A stretch of 64,000 nt of DNA, taken from Cydia pomonella. Its lineage: Eukaryota; Arthropoda; Insecta; Lepidoptera; Tortricidae. The position numbers and the translations under genes were made by a program. This document shows positions 12,201 to 21,600 of this stretch, piece by piece. The DNA is taken from NCBI RefSeq assembly GCF_033807575.1, contig NC_084729.1:8680001-8744000 (forward strand), written 5' to 3'. Within the stretch, counting starts at the first letter, position 1. Each line of letters begins with the position of its first letter. The notes under the pieces are model-generated. The model saw only the letters and a list, made by a program, of their open reading frames with translations. It was not told where the DNA came from and did not search any database.

Positions 12201-15200
12201 TAATCCTGTAGGCTGGGCTGCGGATAGGGCTCCTCGAGCGGCGCGTAGGGCTCCACGGCTTCAAGGTCCTTGTCGTCCGCGGGCAGCAGGCAGAGAGACG
12301 CCCGGTCTAGCCCGCGAATGTAGTCTGTTGTGATCTGGGGAAGAATTAGAGTCAATTTAAGAAGGGGTTGATATGAAATTGGAGTTTTTATATTGAATTT
12401 TGAGACGTTTTGAATTATGAACATAAACCTTAAAAGTATAAAGTTGGCTCGATAGAAATAAGTTTTTGGCAATAAAAATATTTCTGGTACAAGCTTTTAC
12501 TATATTATCTTAGGGGTGTCATGGTCTGACTTATTTGTATATAAAAATAAATAAATAAAAAATAAAAAATAAAATTTATTTCGTGAAAAAAAACACGTAT
12601 ACAATTTTTACAAGTATATATAACATCTTAATTGAAATGTACATGACTTTACAATGAATAAATGATATGATGATATGATTATCGCTGACTGTACTTTTCT
12701 TACCACAGGCCACTTTTCAGGCTAATTCTTTTTTTTTTTATACTACGTCGGTGGCAAACATGCATACGGCCCGCCTGATGGTAAGCAGTCTCCGTAGCCT
12801 ATGTACGCCTGCAACTCCAGAGGAGTTACATGCGCGTTGCCGACCCTAAACCCGCCCCCCCTAGTTGAGCTCTGGCAACCTTACCGGCAGGAACACAACA
12901 CTATGAGTAGGGTCTAGTGTTATTTGGCTGCTGTTTTCTGTAAGGTGGAGGTACTTCCCCAGCTGGGCTCTGCTCTAGATTTGTCAAAGTCAAAGTCAAA
13001 ATATTCTTTATTCAAATAGGCCTAGCAACAAGCACTTTTAAATCGTCAAATTTTACAAATATCATCTTAATCTAAATATCAGAGCAATTTATTGATGCAG
13101 TTATTATTGTTCTAAAAAAAACATTGAACTATTATAGATATGGTAAACTTAATAATAAGAATTTCACAAAAAGATCGTCAAACATCAAAATTGTATAAAA
13201 ATACTAGTCTAGAACCTTTCTAGAATAAAATCTAAATGTCAAAAAATACGGTATATATACATTGAATTATCAATCAATGGAATGACATCCACTGGCTGTG
13301 CCCTACCACACAAAGCGAGATGACATTCACAATGCCCATACCTCTCTTATGGAATTCTAAAAACCCCACACAATTAGGTTGCGTTGTTTCATCACAGAGT
13401 TCCTATGGCCACCTCCTGTCTTCATCATCAGCTCAATGGTACCATAATATTGCATTGCCACCCGACTTACATATGTACGCAATTTTTCAGCTCAATCGGA
13501 AATCGGGAAGTTTGCCCAAAATTTGACCCACACCAACATACATACAAGTTAAATAAAAGCTTGTAATATAAAATTACGAAAACTTGTCTAATTTTTGTTT
13601 ATTTTCAGTTATACATATATGGTTATCCTGCATACAATAACAGTATATTCTTCGTATAAAATAGCTTCTGATATATATAAGTGAGGGAAATGTAAAGCAA
13701 GCATTTAAGCAGAGGTATATTTTCGAAGTTATTGAGATTATAGGTTACCCAAGTTTCTCGCGGCGCGCCATATTTTGGTTCCTTCTAATTTCCTAGCTTT
13801 AGTTCATCTGAAGGGCCAAAATCATACAATCCGTGTATGTAGGAAAGCGTAATAATCGTAAAAAACTGTATAAAATAAAGTTGCAAGTTTTACATTAGTA
13901 AAACTCAGTACAGTTAAATAAAGAAAAAAAAAATTATATGACATTATTACACAAATTGACTAAATCCCACAGTAAGCTCAATAAGGCTTGTGTTGAGGGT
14001 ACTTAGACAACGATATATATAATATATAAATATTTATAAATACTTAAATACATAGAAAACACCCATGACTCAGGAACAAATATCCATGCTCATCACACGA
14101 ATAAATGCCCTTACCAGGATTTGAACCCGGGACCATCAGCTTCATAGGCAGGGTCACTACCCACTAGGCCAAACCGGTCGTCAAACTAATTAAGTTAGAA
14201 TAGGAAATTATTTTTAGTTATTATTTTAGCCTTAAGTAATACTAACATTATTTTTATTGTTTTGTTACTAACCAAGATATGGATACCTAATGTGTCTGAT
14301 ATAAAGTTTTCAATTAAATTCAAAGTGGCGTATTACGCTGAAAGGCTTTAGGCCGAGCGAGCGCGGAGCACGAGCGATGCGTAGTTTCAGGGCAAACATG
14401 TGCTGCTGTTCTCTATATTAATTTTGCTCCGATTTGACATGGGTGAATATTACATATCGACACATATTAATATTTGATTTAAATTTTTGACATTTTAATG
14501 GAATGCTTGTTTTGTTTGTAATTTATTTTCGTGCTTAATATTCGAATGCTGAAATGCCAGCCAGACATGTAAAGAACTGTACAGTTAACTATGGGAACAT
14601 TGTTTTTATGACATTAGTGAATCAATACAACATTTTAAAATTCATACTTTTTAGATAATTTAGTTTAGTAATTCGACATTGACACACATTGACATTTTTT
14701 TTCCCAATATTTTTCAGTACGGCTTCTTTTATATTTGTAATTTATTTTTGTGATTAATATTTGAATGCTGAAATTCCAGCCGAACATGTAAAGAACTGAA
14801 TTTGTATACTAACAGCTTATCAACTCATGTTTTATCAAATAAATGATTATCTTATCTTATCTTATCTTATCTTACATAACCGAAGTCTCGGTTTCAGCTT
14901 GGGCAAAAATGTGCCCTGTTCTCCTTTAGACGTCGCATTTCTCAACTGATTCTCGTGAAAATTCGTGTGCAATTGCAATTATAACTTCAGCTTAGCAGAA
15001 GCACAGAATAAGTAATAGTACTATCGTACAGAAAAGAAACTTCATACAGAACCAAAGTTTGACAGCGGTTCAGGGACGAATCTTGCTGTCCCTTTCTAAT
15101 GTATGGCACTATCCCTATCGGCTATTTAGGGTTGTCAAAATTCAAGTCATTATCTTATCTGTGGTTGTGCACGCGGGATGTCAAGTTGTGCCAACCTTAA

Positions 15201-17799
15201 TAATTGCCCGGAGCAATGCTGAGCCGAATGGAGCCGAAAATGCCCGAATGCTGCAGTTTTCCCCCTGGCAGAAGCAAAAATTCTTCCGTAATTCCGTATC
15301 CGGTTGTTCTTTACCGGTCGCAATTCTCAGCCGGTTCTCGGGAAAGTTTTCGAGCGGAATCGAATTTAATGGTTTTTTGTCGGCCCATTGTTTTACGACC
15401 GGTCTGGCCTAGTGGGTGACCCTGCGCATAAAGCCGATGGTCCTGGGTTCAAATCCCGGTAAGGGCATTTATTTGTGTGATGAGCACAGATATTTGTTCC
15501 TGAGTCATGGATGTTTTCTATGAATTTAAGTATTTGTATATGATATATATCGTTGTTTGAGTAACCACAACAAAAGCGTTCTCGAGATTACCGTGGGACT
15601 TAGTTAATTTGTGTAAGAATGTCCCTATAATATTTATTTAATTATTTTATATTATTTATTGTTTGGAAAACATCAAAATGGCGGTTATTATAACTCACGT
15701 AATGCTGTTCCGCGAGACATTGTGTGAGGATGTCGTGCGCGCGGCGGCTGCGCTGGCGCAGGTCGAGGCTCCGGCGCAGCCGCGACGCGCACTCCGCGCA
15801 CAGCTGCCGCGGCAGCCCGTCGCCCGCCGATAGCTGTAACACATCCACATGCATTAGGAAAGTGGACGATTGCGCTCGACCACTTCTCCATAATAGCACA
15901 GAATAAATAAATAAATATTATAGTATAGGACATTATTACACAAATTGACTAAGTCCCACAGTATAAGCTCAATAAGGCTTGTGTTGAGGGTACTTAGACA
16001 ACGATATATATAATATATAAATATATTTATAAATACTTACATACATAGAAAACACCCATGACTCAGGAACAAATATCCATGCTCATCACACGAATAAATG
16101 CCTTTACCAGGATTTGAACCCGGGACCATCAGCTTCATGGGCAGGGTCACTACCCATTAGGCCAAACCGGTCGTCAAAAGACCGTGCGACTTGACAGCGA
16201 TTGAGGGACAAATCATGCTATTTAGGTTTATCAAAATTCAAGTGATTATCTTATCCGTGGAACAGTAAGCTAAAGTCACAGTTTCGCTCCCCTGGTAATA
16301 GTACATTACTATAGAGTAGAAGCCGGGAAATGAAAGGTTGCAGGCTAAGTAGAAAAAGATGGCCGAGCATAGCGAAGGCAGATAGGGATACATGGCCAGC
16401 CAGCCCGTTTCTCCCCGAGATTTGTATAGTGTTTTTCTCAAACTTGCAATGAAATACAACTACCAGTCTGGCCTAGTGGGTAGTGACCCTGCCTATGAAG
16501 CCGTTGGTCTTAGGTTTGAATCCCAGTAAGGGCATTTATTTGTGTGATGAACACAGATATTTGATCCTGAGTCATGGGTGTCTTCTATGTATATAAGTAT
16601 CTATTTATATACTTATTGTTGTCTGAGTACCCACAACACAAGCCTTCTTGAGCTCACTGTAAGGCTTAGTCAATTTGCTTTAGAATGTAAACTACTTATG
16701 AATACTTATTTATTTATTTTTTTGTTAAAGCCTGCACCTAATAAACATTTCTTTGCTAAATTATTATCTGGTATGGAATGATATAAGACATTTTTAATGT
16801 GCCATAAAGTGTAATTAAAAATAAAATTAGTACTTGCTACTTCTAGCTCTTCGACTAACTTCTTTCTTTCCAACACTTCTAACACTAACTTCTCTTTTCT
16901 TTCTTGCTAACTAAATGAATGTTCGGCAGATGAAGGACACAAATCATGCAGCATCTCAAATGCATAGCATGTTTTCGTACACCTCTCTGGATTGTCAAGT
17001 TTGAAAGCATCAATAACATTAAAGCTGAAATGAATACAATCAGTTTATGAATATAAACAAAATATATATAAATATTTTACTTAGTTCTTCAGATAGCTGT
17101 TAGAGTTTTACTTTTTTAAATTTAAATAGACATTCGCACTGTAAGAGTTTAGCAGATAAAGAGTTATAGAAATCTAGTATGTTTTATGAATTTCATTATT
17201 TTTGAAAATAATAATTATAATGTGTGAAGTAAGTAAAATATGTTTCTACATTTCTAGTTTGGACCTGCCTTTACTGTGTACTGATAATTAACTTCTGGAA
17301 TTGTTGAATTCCTCTTTACAAGAGAGCTATCTTTTTTTTGAGTTATTTATTAAACCATATAGAATAATTGTAGTTAAGTATCCAGGAATTAAGTTTTTAG
17401 CCTCAAAACCACTTTTAAAAAGTTTACTTGAATTAAAAATCAGTGTTCTCGAAAACGTTCGGAGGAATACTAAACGAAACGTGTAAGGAATACGAAAACT
17501 ATAATTTAAGGATTAAAAGAAAACATTTAGGTCTAGTGTACAATAAAATCAATAACAACAAACTATTGCTTAAACTCGACTAAAGATTAGTTATTTATGT
17601 CGAAATGTGATGTTAAAAGAATATTACACGTTAAATTCTTTCAAATTAGAGCAAAATCATTTACCGTTGTTCCCGTAATATCCAGAAAAGCTGCGTCCAA
17701 ACGTTGTTCAAAGATCCCGAACAACTTTACGTCGGTTACTAGGCAAATACGGCACGCCAGCGGCTCTTCTGCATCTAATTCTAGCTTAATTGTAGTCAT
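73..17799 (-). CDS. Gene A: ZAD-C2H2 zinc-finger protein, 3' end outside window
   Basis: Likely nuclear DNA-binding regulator. Exons (minus): 17799-17665, 15833-15699, 12334-12174, 9737-9513, 7190-7022, 5578-5426, 4329-4225, 4024-3924, 3499-3361, 2850-2744, 477-381, 231-73; together 562 residues with all 11 junctions in frame. Residues 1-90 form a ZAD (C16xxC19, C57xxC60), a zinc-coordinating dimerisation domain known from insects. Residues about 91-275 are an acidic/proline linker turning Lys/Arg-rich. Eight complete C2H2 fingers follow, plus the CxxC of a ninth at the window edge. Exon order and most intron phases match genes B and C, so about three more exons are expected to the left. The start was chosen because the ATG precedes the ZAD by 15 codons. 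Family certain; the specific target is unknown. Confidence 0.9.
381..477 (-). CDS. Gene A exon 11 (finger 7)
   Basis: 97 nt, phase 2 to 0, GTGAGT donor. One finger (CETC, H-x4-H) plus the first Cys (YKCDD) of finger 8, completed in exon 12. Confidence 0.86.
1106..1365 (-). mobile_element. Non-LTR retrotransposon, ORF C-terminal relic
   Basis: An open frame ends in a basic GRPRR motif, then Arg-rich residues and a conserved-looking VSAYPSGK end. This resembles the C-terminus of insect LINE polyproteins; no upstream reverse-transcriptase domain remains. Family assignment is from memory. Confidence 0.55.
1577..1608. repeat. Short hairpin shared with gene B intron 1
   Basis: TCTGCCAACAAACTG pairs imperfectly with GCAGTTTGGCAGA; nearly the same hairpin lies near 19590-19621. 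Probably the end of a small foldback element. Confidence 0.5.
2470..2501. repeat. TTCTA microsatellite
   Basis: About five tandem ATTCT/TTCTA pentamers. Confidence 0.8.
2744..2850 (-). CDS. Gene A exon 10 (finger 6)
   Basis: 107 nt, phase 0 to 2. One finger (CTIC, H-x3-H). Together with exon 11 it corresponds to the single exon 8 of genes B and C, which lack this intron. Confidence 0.85.
3062..3274 (-). repeat. tRNA-derived SINE, degraded
   Basis: Read on minus: a tRNA-like head with box A/box B remnants, then the shared body of the family. Box B is damaged (GAGTTCGAATC) and the middle has diverged. Confidence 0.65.
3303..3335. repeat. Palindrome next to gene A donor
   Basis: Perfect 13-bp arms, TCGCAGGTGTATG and CATACACCTGCGA, with a 7-nt loop. 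Begins 25 nt after the exon 9 donor. Confidence 0.8.
3361..3499 (-). CDS. Gene A exon 9 (end of finger 4, finger 5)
   Basis: 139 nt, phase 2 to 0. Completes finger 4 (H-x4-H) and contains finger 5 (CDIC, H-x4-H). GTAAGA donor, followed 25 nt later by a palindromic hairpin. Confidence 0.88.
3500..3923 (-). other. Gene A intron 8
   Basis: 424 bp. I see no gene and no recognised repeat apart from a short motif (ATTCGAATGGTTTTAATAC) also present near 2610. Confidence 0.5.
3924..4024 (-). CDS. Gene A exon 8 (finger 3, start of finger 4)
   Basis: 101 nt, phase 0 to 2. Completes finger 3 (second Cys and H-x3-H) and begins finger 4 (CKHC), which is finished in exon 9. GTTAGT donor. Confidence 0.86.
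4136..4169. repeat. Palindrome in gene A intron 7
   Basis: TCGCAGGTGTATGTG pairs with CACATACACCTGCAA across a 4-nt loop. Sits about 55 nt after the exon 7 donor. Confidence 0.78.
4225..4329 (-). CDS. Gene A exon 7 (finger 2, start of finger 3)
   Basis: 35 codons, phase 0. Contains one finger (CHFC, H-x4-H) and the first Cys of the next, completed in exon 8. Equivalent to B/C exon 5. Confidence 0.87.
4453..4942. mobile_element. TIR element with ATTCGGCCGAAT motifs
   Basis: Ends are inverted: TAGAAATGCAACGA at the left and TCGTTGCATCTCTA at the right. The interior carries many ATTCGGCC/GGCCGAAT palindromic motifs near both ends. Non-autonomous; possibly hAT-like, but no clear target duplication was fixed. 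Confidence 0.6.
5135..5405 (+). repeat. Interspersed repeat (CTGATGATGGAGACAGGAG family)
   Basis: Shares its body with copies at 13382-13575 (minus), 26680-26905, 27185-27320, 29430-29760 and 54275-54470 (minus). Ends in GATAAAAGCTTGTACCAAAAA-like sequence. No coding capacity seen. Confidence 0.6.
5426..5578 (-). CDS. Gene A exon 6 (finger 1)
   Basis: 51 codons. A charged helix (SEEEQLREMAARKES) precedes a C2H2 finger, CDKC then H-x3-H. It aligns with B/C exon 4 (EEQLAEFAARRES). The donor GTCCGT is weak, but its position and phase match the paralogues. Confidence 0.87.
5915..6394. mobile_element. MITE with about 37-bp TIRs
   Basis: The left end TACAGGGTGACCTTAGCCAT and right end ATGGCTAGGGACACACTGTA are inverted repeats extending to about 37 bp with a few mismatches, ending at TA. 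Mariner-like TA targeting is inferred. Confidence 0.7.
6613..6868 (+). repeat. tRNA-derived SINE
   Basis: Head TTTGGCCTAGGAGATAG (box A-like) and GGTTTCGAATCCC (box B-like), common body, AATATTTATTTATTT tail. Confidence 0.75.
7022..7190 (-). CDS. Gene A exon 5 (basic linker)
   Basis: 169 nt, phase 2 to 0, GGCAG acceptor and GTATGT donor. Lys-rich at both ends (KKRKS, YKRKKK), then a short acidic/aromatic segment leading into the exon 6 helix. Genes B and C encode the equivalent linker in one exon. Confidence 0.87.
7240..7690 (-). repeat. SINE type 2 (tRNA-like head)
   Basis: Same unit as 35355-35881 and partly 39215-39370. On minus, the tRNA-like part carries GGTTCGAATCTCGCCC (box B). The other end has AAGAATTGCTCGTTTAAAGG beside an AT microsatellite. 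Confidence 0.65.
8480..8690 (+). repeat. GGTTCCGTAC interspersed repeat
   Basis: Shares GAGGGTTCCGTAC, GTTCATGAGATA and GGGTCCCGTTTTACCC with copies at 41848-42055 (inverted), 55043-55165 and 36604-37110. A type common in Lepidoptera, from memory. Confidence 0.65.
8788..9502. mobile_element. hAT-like MITE with 8-bp target duplication
   Basis: Ends CAATGCCGGATTTAG and (inverted) CAGGGCCGGATTTAG, flanked by perfect 8-bp direct repeats ACACACTC at 8780-8787 and 9503-9510. The 8-bp duplication and CA(G)GGCCGG ends fit non-autonomous hAT elements. Its right flank lies inside the gene A exon 4 donor region, and a second element (8839-9373) is nested in it. Confidence 0.85.
8839..9373. mobile_element. 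Miniature LTR element (TRIM-like)
   Basis: Two direct repeats, 8839-9029 and 9179-9373 (191 and 195 bp, nearly identical), start TGTTATG and end CTGACA, flanked by the 5-bp duplication GAGGC (8834-8838, 9374-9378). The 149-bp interior has no ORF. TG...CA ends and a 5-bp TSD mark an LTR retroelement too short to code; no convincing primer site or polypurine tract was seen. Confidence 0.82.
9513..9737 (-). CDS. Gene A exon 4 (linker, basic end)
   Basis: 225 nt, phase 2 to 2, joining exon 3 directly in frame. Ends in a dense Lys/Arg tract that could act as a nuclear localisation signal. The GTGAGTGTGT donor is abutted by a hAT-like insertion (8788-9502). Confidence 0.88.
10295..10535. repeat. 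GCACTAGTGCG interspersed repeat
   Basis: Contains CCGCACTAGTGCG and GTGTCGATTTAAAACACTCC; same family at 27290-27460, 28145-28630, 28955-29000, 40155-40200, 41070-41195 and 56620-56745. Confidence 0.65.
10655..10928 (+). repeat. Interspersed repeat with CGGCTCGTACCAATGAG head
   Basis: Nearly the same sequence recurs at 48186-48445 and 49012-49250, ending in GGAAGAAGAAGAAG. Likely the 3' part of a SINE or LINE; the small ORF inside is incidental. Confidence 0.65.
11097..11480 (-). mobile_element. Non-LTR retrotransposon relic (jockey-like C-terminus)
   Basis: An open frame of about 125 codons ends ...SSWKILSM-stop and contains ARTVAYRNSPLVRALQYLN, resembling the end of jockey-type reverse-transcriptase polyproteins. 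No catalytic domain remains. Confidence 0.55.
11529..11993. mobile_element. MITE with AGGGTTGTTTCCA ends
   Basis: Ends TAGGGTTGTTTCCA and TGGAAACAACCCTA are perfect inverts bounded by TA. The interior includes TGACGTCA twice (near 11679 and 11801) and GTCACGTGAC. Confidence 0.75.
12174..12334 (-). CDS. Gene A exon 3 (acidic linker)
   Basis: 161 nt, phase 0 to 2, GTAAGT donor. Opens with TTDYIRG, the motif that also opens the linker exons of genes B and C, then an acidic/proline-rich stretch with no recognised domain. Confidence 0.88.
12728..13345 (+). repeat. ACTACGTCGGTGGCAAAC repeat, split by an insertion
   Basis: The unit (ACTACGTCGGTGG to ATTCACAATGCCCAT) is intact at 45683-46013. Here it is cut inside TCTAGAT...GGAATGAC by about 300 bp (12978-13278) beginning TTGTCAAAGTCAAAGTC. 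Partial copies: 2925-3060, 28628-28945 (minus), 39508-39670. Confidence 0.7.
13932..14186 (-). repeat. tRNA-derived SINE
   Basis: Full-length minus copy: head GACCGGTTTGGCCTAGTGG, box B GGTTCAAATCC, TA-rich tail. Confidence 0.8.
14850..14876. repeat. CTTAT microsatellite
   Basis: Five to six tandem TTATC pentamers. Confidence 0.8.
15394..15648 (+). repeat. tRNA-derived SINE
   Basis: Plus copy ending about 50 bp beyond the exon 2 donor of gene A; box A shortened (GTGGGTGACC). Confidence 0.78.
15699..15833 (-). CDS. Gene A exon 2 (ZAD second half)
   Basis: 45 codons between a TTACAG acceptor and a GTGAGT donor, phase 0 to 0. Carries the second ZAD zinc pair (LCAEC) and an Arg-rich amphipathic helix. 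GC-rich compared with the surrounding introns. Confidence 0.92.
15903..16177 (-). repeat. tRNA-derived SINE
   Basis: Minus copy, full length, with an extended TATAAATATATTTATAAAT segment in the body. Confidence 0.8.
16459..16720 (+). repeat. tRNA-derived SINE
   Basis: Plus copy, head AGTCTGGCCTAGTGGGTAGT, box B GGTTTGAATCC, TTTATTTATTT tail. Confidence 0.78.
17665..17799 (-). CDS. Gene A exon 1 (ZAD first half)
   Basis: 45 codons from ATG, ending at a GTAAAT donor in phase 0. Contains the first zinc pair of the ZAD (CRIC, residues 16-19) followed by a hydrophobic/acidic helix region. Confidence 0.9.
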
Positions 17800-18428
17800 T
17801 TTGATCTAATAAATACGTTTATTTACTAAAAATGATGTCTAATACGCTCTAATCATAATAAATAGATAAAAATCATATTGGATTATCTTGGAGTACGCTA
17901 GCATTTTGACAACTAAATAGAACTCATATAGACGCCAATACAATACACTATTGCAAATTTGTAATTCATATGATAATTCATTCTTATCCTTATTACAATG
18001 CATTATAGTATAAATTAAAAAGTAGTTACTCCAACTTAAAGTGATTTAAGCGGTATTTGCATCGGTATAGAAAAATGTTGCCATTACGCAAAAACTACTA
18101 GATGATATAAAGTTTTCATGCACTTTATTTTGATAAAAATGTCGTATTCGTATATGTTAATAGTCCTTGCAAAAAATCGCACGTAATTTTGGATCCCCTT
18201 TCCGCTAAGTAGGTTCAACAAATGTAATTAATCGACCAAAAGCAATATATTAAAAATCGCATGCGATTTTCCGAACGCAACATTAATTAATAGTTTGACA
18301 TGGTTTGACAGTTCATCTTGTGGTTTGGTTCATATTTGGGTTTCGTTTCGCAGTAATAAATGTTTATAAAATAAATAGTGTAGTACATTAAACACAGGAA
18401 GCAAACCAGCCTATACCAAGCAACTACA
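17800..18428. promoter_or_regulatory. Divergent gene A / gene B 5' region
   Basis: 629 bp separate the start codons of A (minus) and B (plus), so promoters and 5' UTRs of both must lie here unless there are undetected 5' non-coding exons. The B-side 140 bp (from about 18290: TAGTTTGACA, GTTTCGCA, GTACATTAAA, AGCAAACC) resembles the sequence upstream of gene C (63032-63240), so that part is duplicated. No convincing TATA box was assigned. Confidence 0.6.
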
Positions 18429-18602
18429 ATGTTTAAGCTCAATGGATCGAGTAACTACTTCATAGTCTTGGACATGACAGAAAATACGTGCTCAGATCAG
18501 TCCTTGTTGTGCTGCCGCGCCTGCCTGTCCACCGACGGCAGATTGTACAATATCCATGAGTATAAACTTGCTGACGCTTTCTCTGCCATCGCTGGGGCTC
18601 CT
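18429..18602 (+). CDS. Gene B exon 1 (ZAD first half)
   Basis: 58 codons, GTAAGT donor, phase 0. CRAC at residues 29-32. The second half is nearly identical to gene C, the first half diverged. Confidence 0.93.
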
Positions 18603-21600
18603 GTAAGTATAACTCCTAGCCAAGAATAACATAGTCTAATATAATTTACATTTACAAAATGAGTAAACTAGTGACTGTGTTTATTTTATTTTACAACTAG
18701 TCTGGCCTAGTAGGTAGTGACTCTGCCTATGAAGCCGATAGCTTGCTATCCAGAGGGGCAATGCAGCCAGCCTTCTGGGCACCCTGCCAAGCGGTCTCGA
18801 CCTGGGACAATTTTTTTATTTATAGGTTTTTAATTTAAGCTTTTAATTGTGTTTCCAACCATTTGTGTTTTATTTACAAAACAATTTTCTTTAAGTCTAT
18901 TTGTTTATTTATCTATTATGTCATGAGCCATTCTCTTCTGTTTTGGGCCCGCCGTTAGTTTAAGTTGACCCTCCATGATGTTGAATTTAAATTTATAAGT
19001 TGTTGTAATAACGTTTTGACCTGAAAATTTAGTAAATATTCTACAATCCATTCTGTCTGTGCTTCTATTAAATAAGTAATAAATAAAATATTAAATGGTT
19101 GCAACTTAATAACTATTAAAATCTAAAGAACCCTCTTAAGAGGTGTCGTGTAGGTCTCTTCCAGGTTATTCCATTTTTTGCGATGTTGGGCCTCCCATAT
19201 CCAGTTGGCCCCACTACTTTAATTATATCATCAGCCCAGTGTGCAAATGTCCTATTTCTTTTTCTTTTTCCCTTTTTCTTTCCACACTGCCGCTTGGCCA
19301 AGATCCACTACTCGTCCTGGAGTCTGGTGACGTTTTGAATAACTAAGAGTACCAAATTCAAAAACAAAACAACTGCTACAAGGTCTCAGGCTAAAATAAA
19401 TTTGTTCTAAAATAACTTTTGCAGGGTACAACCTTGCTACTAATGTTTATGTTAGCTTAATGTTTATCTAGTCTGCCTATCTAAAGCTATTACAATTGTT
19501 TGTAAGAAATCGCACTGCACTATAAATATAGCTATAAATCAAGTAAGCAATAACTTACTTAACAATGTTGGAGGGTAGAATAAGTTTTCTGCCAACAAAC
19601 TGCTATGCAGTTTGGCAGATAAGTGATCATAGCCGATGTAATTTCTCTTTTATAAATAAAAAAAAAAAAAGTTATCATCAACAACTCAGTAATGATGTTC
19701 GCCACCTGAGAGGCTAATTTTAATAATACAAGGGAAACAAAAAAGCATGTCTACTTTTTTGTTTCCCTTGTATTATTGAAATCATATATGTGATATTGTT
19801 TCTTTGAATAGGTGATCCAGGACAAGCTTCCTCAATATCTGTGCTCACACTGCCGCACTCTGCTGATGAAATGTGTCTCGTTCAGGAAGATGTGTGTCCG
19901 AACACAACAACGGCTCATGCCAGAGTTGCTGAGGGGACAGGTAACTTGGAAAAATAATTTATCGCTACCTACTACAAACTTGCTTCAGATTTAGGTCTAT
20001 TTGTTACACAAAATATGATTATTATTCACCAAAACGTGATTTAATCGGATATAGTTTTTAAAATTGCCTCCAAGGTTTAGCGGATGGCATTGTCCCCATG
20101 GTCTCTAAGAAGACTGGCCAAAGTTGATAATAAAATCTTTTATAATACCTGCACGGTTTTCTTTGACTACCCGCAATTAGTCTTGTTTGTCAACTTGAAT
20201 GTTTGCACACTAGGGATGTCACTCAGTCGACACACAACTCTCACTACTATTTTCATTCTCTGTTGGTTTGTGAATGTAACTATTTTCTTGATTTTACAGT
20301 TAAATACAGATTACATTCGCGGTATAAATCAGCTTTCACACCAATTCATTAGTTTAACCATAACTGAAGTTGAAACTATTGACTACATCCCTGAAGACAC
20401 AAACGTTATGCGTGCACCAGAAAATTATATAAAAATAATGGATACCCTAACACAAGGCACAAACCTAAACACATCACTAGCAGAAGACATAAAAGATGAA
20501 CCTAACATAGATATAGTTGACATAAATAATATTTTAAACAAAACTAATGAAATTATAGAATTTGATATTGAAATGTATGAAGAAAGTAATCATAATGGAA
20601 TAGATGTCATACCGTTAAAAGATGAAAATGGATTAAAAAGTAAAAATAAAAATATAGAACTACAAAACGATGGAATTGGAACCAAATGTAAGATAGAAAA
20701 GGAGAGTGAAAATGGTGATGTAATTAGTGTTAGTAGAATCAAATCAGATATGGATGGAGGTATTGTTAATGAAAATGAAGACATAGGTGATGTTAGTCCT
20801 AAAAATGAACCAAACTTAGGAATTGGAGATAGCTATATTGAGAATATAAATGATGTCGGTAGTATAAAGAATGTTAAAAATTCATTAAAAAAGCGAAAAG
20901 GAAATGTTGGTAGTATACAAAACGCTAACAATTCAGTAAAAAAGCGAAAACGAAATAAAAAAGAGGAGAAAAAAACGGAATGTAATCTAAATGAAAAAAA
21001 TATAGGTCGCAAACCGTCTCTCACAAGGAAAAGAATAAAAAATGAAAACGAAGAAATGAGAAAGAATAAGATTTTTGAAAGTGATTATTCAGTGCAAATT
21101 GTTATTTTGAGCAAGGTAAGAATTTGGTACCATTATTGACTGAATTATAATTCTATCTATCTGTGGCGACAGATATTTTTATTGTTAATATATTAATAAA
21201 TAATATTAATGTTATTATATTCAAACGCCATTACGGTTCCGCGCGACGCGAGCGCGGTGAACAAGAACTTGCCTTATCGCTCGGTTCGCTTCGCCGTAGA
21301 TCGGCGGCCCGAGCGTGCATTCGTGCGCGCTCGGAAATCCTAGTTAGTCGGCAGATATCCACTCTCGAGGCTGGACGCATGCGCTCGCGCCGCCCGAGTA
21401 ACGGTTAATGCTTACGCACCGACTCGCTTACATTTGGGATTATATTCGGTTTGCGCTGCGCGCCGAATAGCGCTTATAGTTTTAGTTTCTTTTTATGTAC
21501 GCTATCCTTATGTGCTTTTTCTATCTACTGTGCTTACTCTAAGTTTCTCTTCAACTATACTGTGCTGTGCTTTGTACTCTTATTTCTTTTCTTTGTGCTT

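Larger units (their letters stand above)
12335..15698 (-). other. Gene A intron 2
   Basis: Holds an interrupted ACTACGTCGG-type repeat (12728-13345), a minus copy of the CTGATGATGG repeat (13382-13575), SINEs (13932-14186 minus; 15394-15648 plus), a local direct repeat (14519-14584 and 14738-14803) and a CTTAT microsatellite (14850-14876). No exon seen. Confidence 0.65.
15834..17664 (-). other. Gene A intron 1
   Basis: Two SINEs (15903-16177 minus, 16459-16720 plus) flank a fragment of a repeat (16180-16260) also seen near 15055. 16730-17660 is AT-rich with nothing recognised. Confidence 0.65.
18603..19811 (+). other. Gene B intron 1
   Basis: SINE head fragment (18697-18741), small hairpin (19590-19621) and a perfect long hairpin (19722-19777) about 35 bp before the exon 2 acceptor. 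The rest is AT-rich with nothing recognised. Confidence 0.65.

Noticed and set aside
15059..15412. 117-aa plus-strand ORF in gene A intron 2
   Set aside because: Sequence belongs to a repeat partly shared with 16180-16260 and ends in a SINE; no domain.
21163..21408. 81-aa ORF at the start of the gypsy element
   Set aside because: Entirely within the LTR and compositionally arbitrary.
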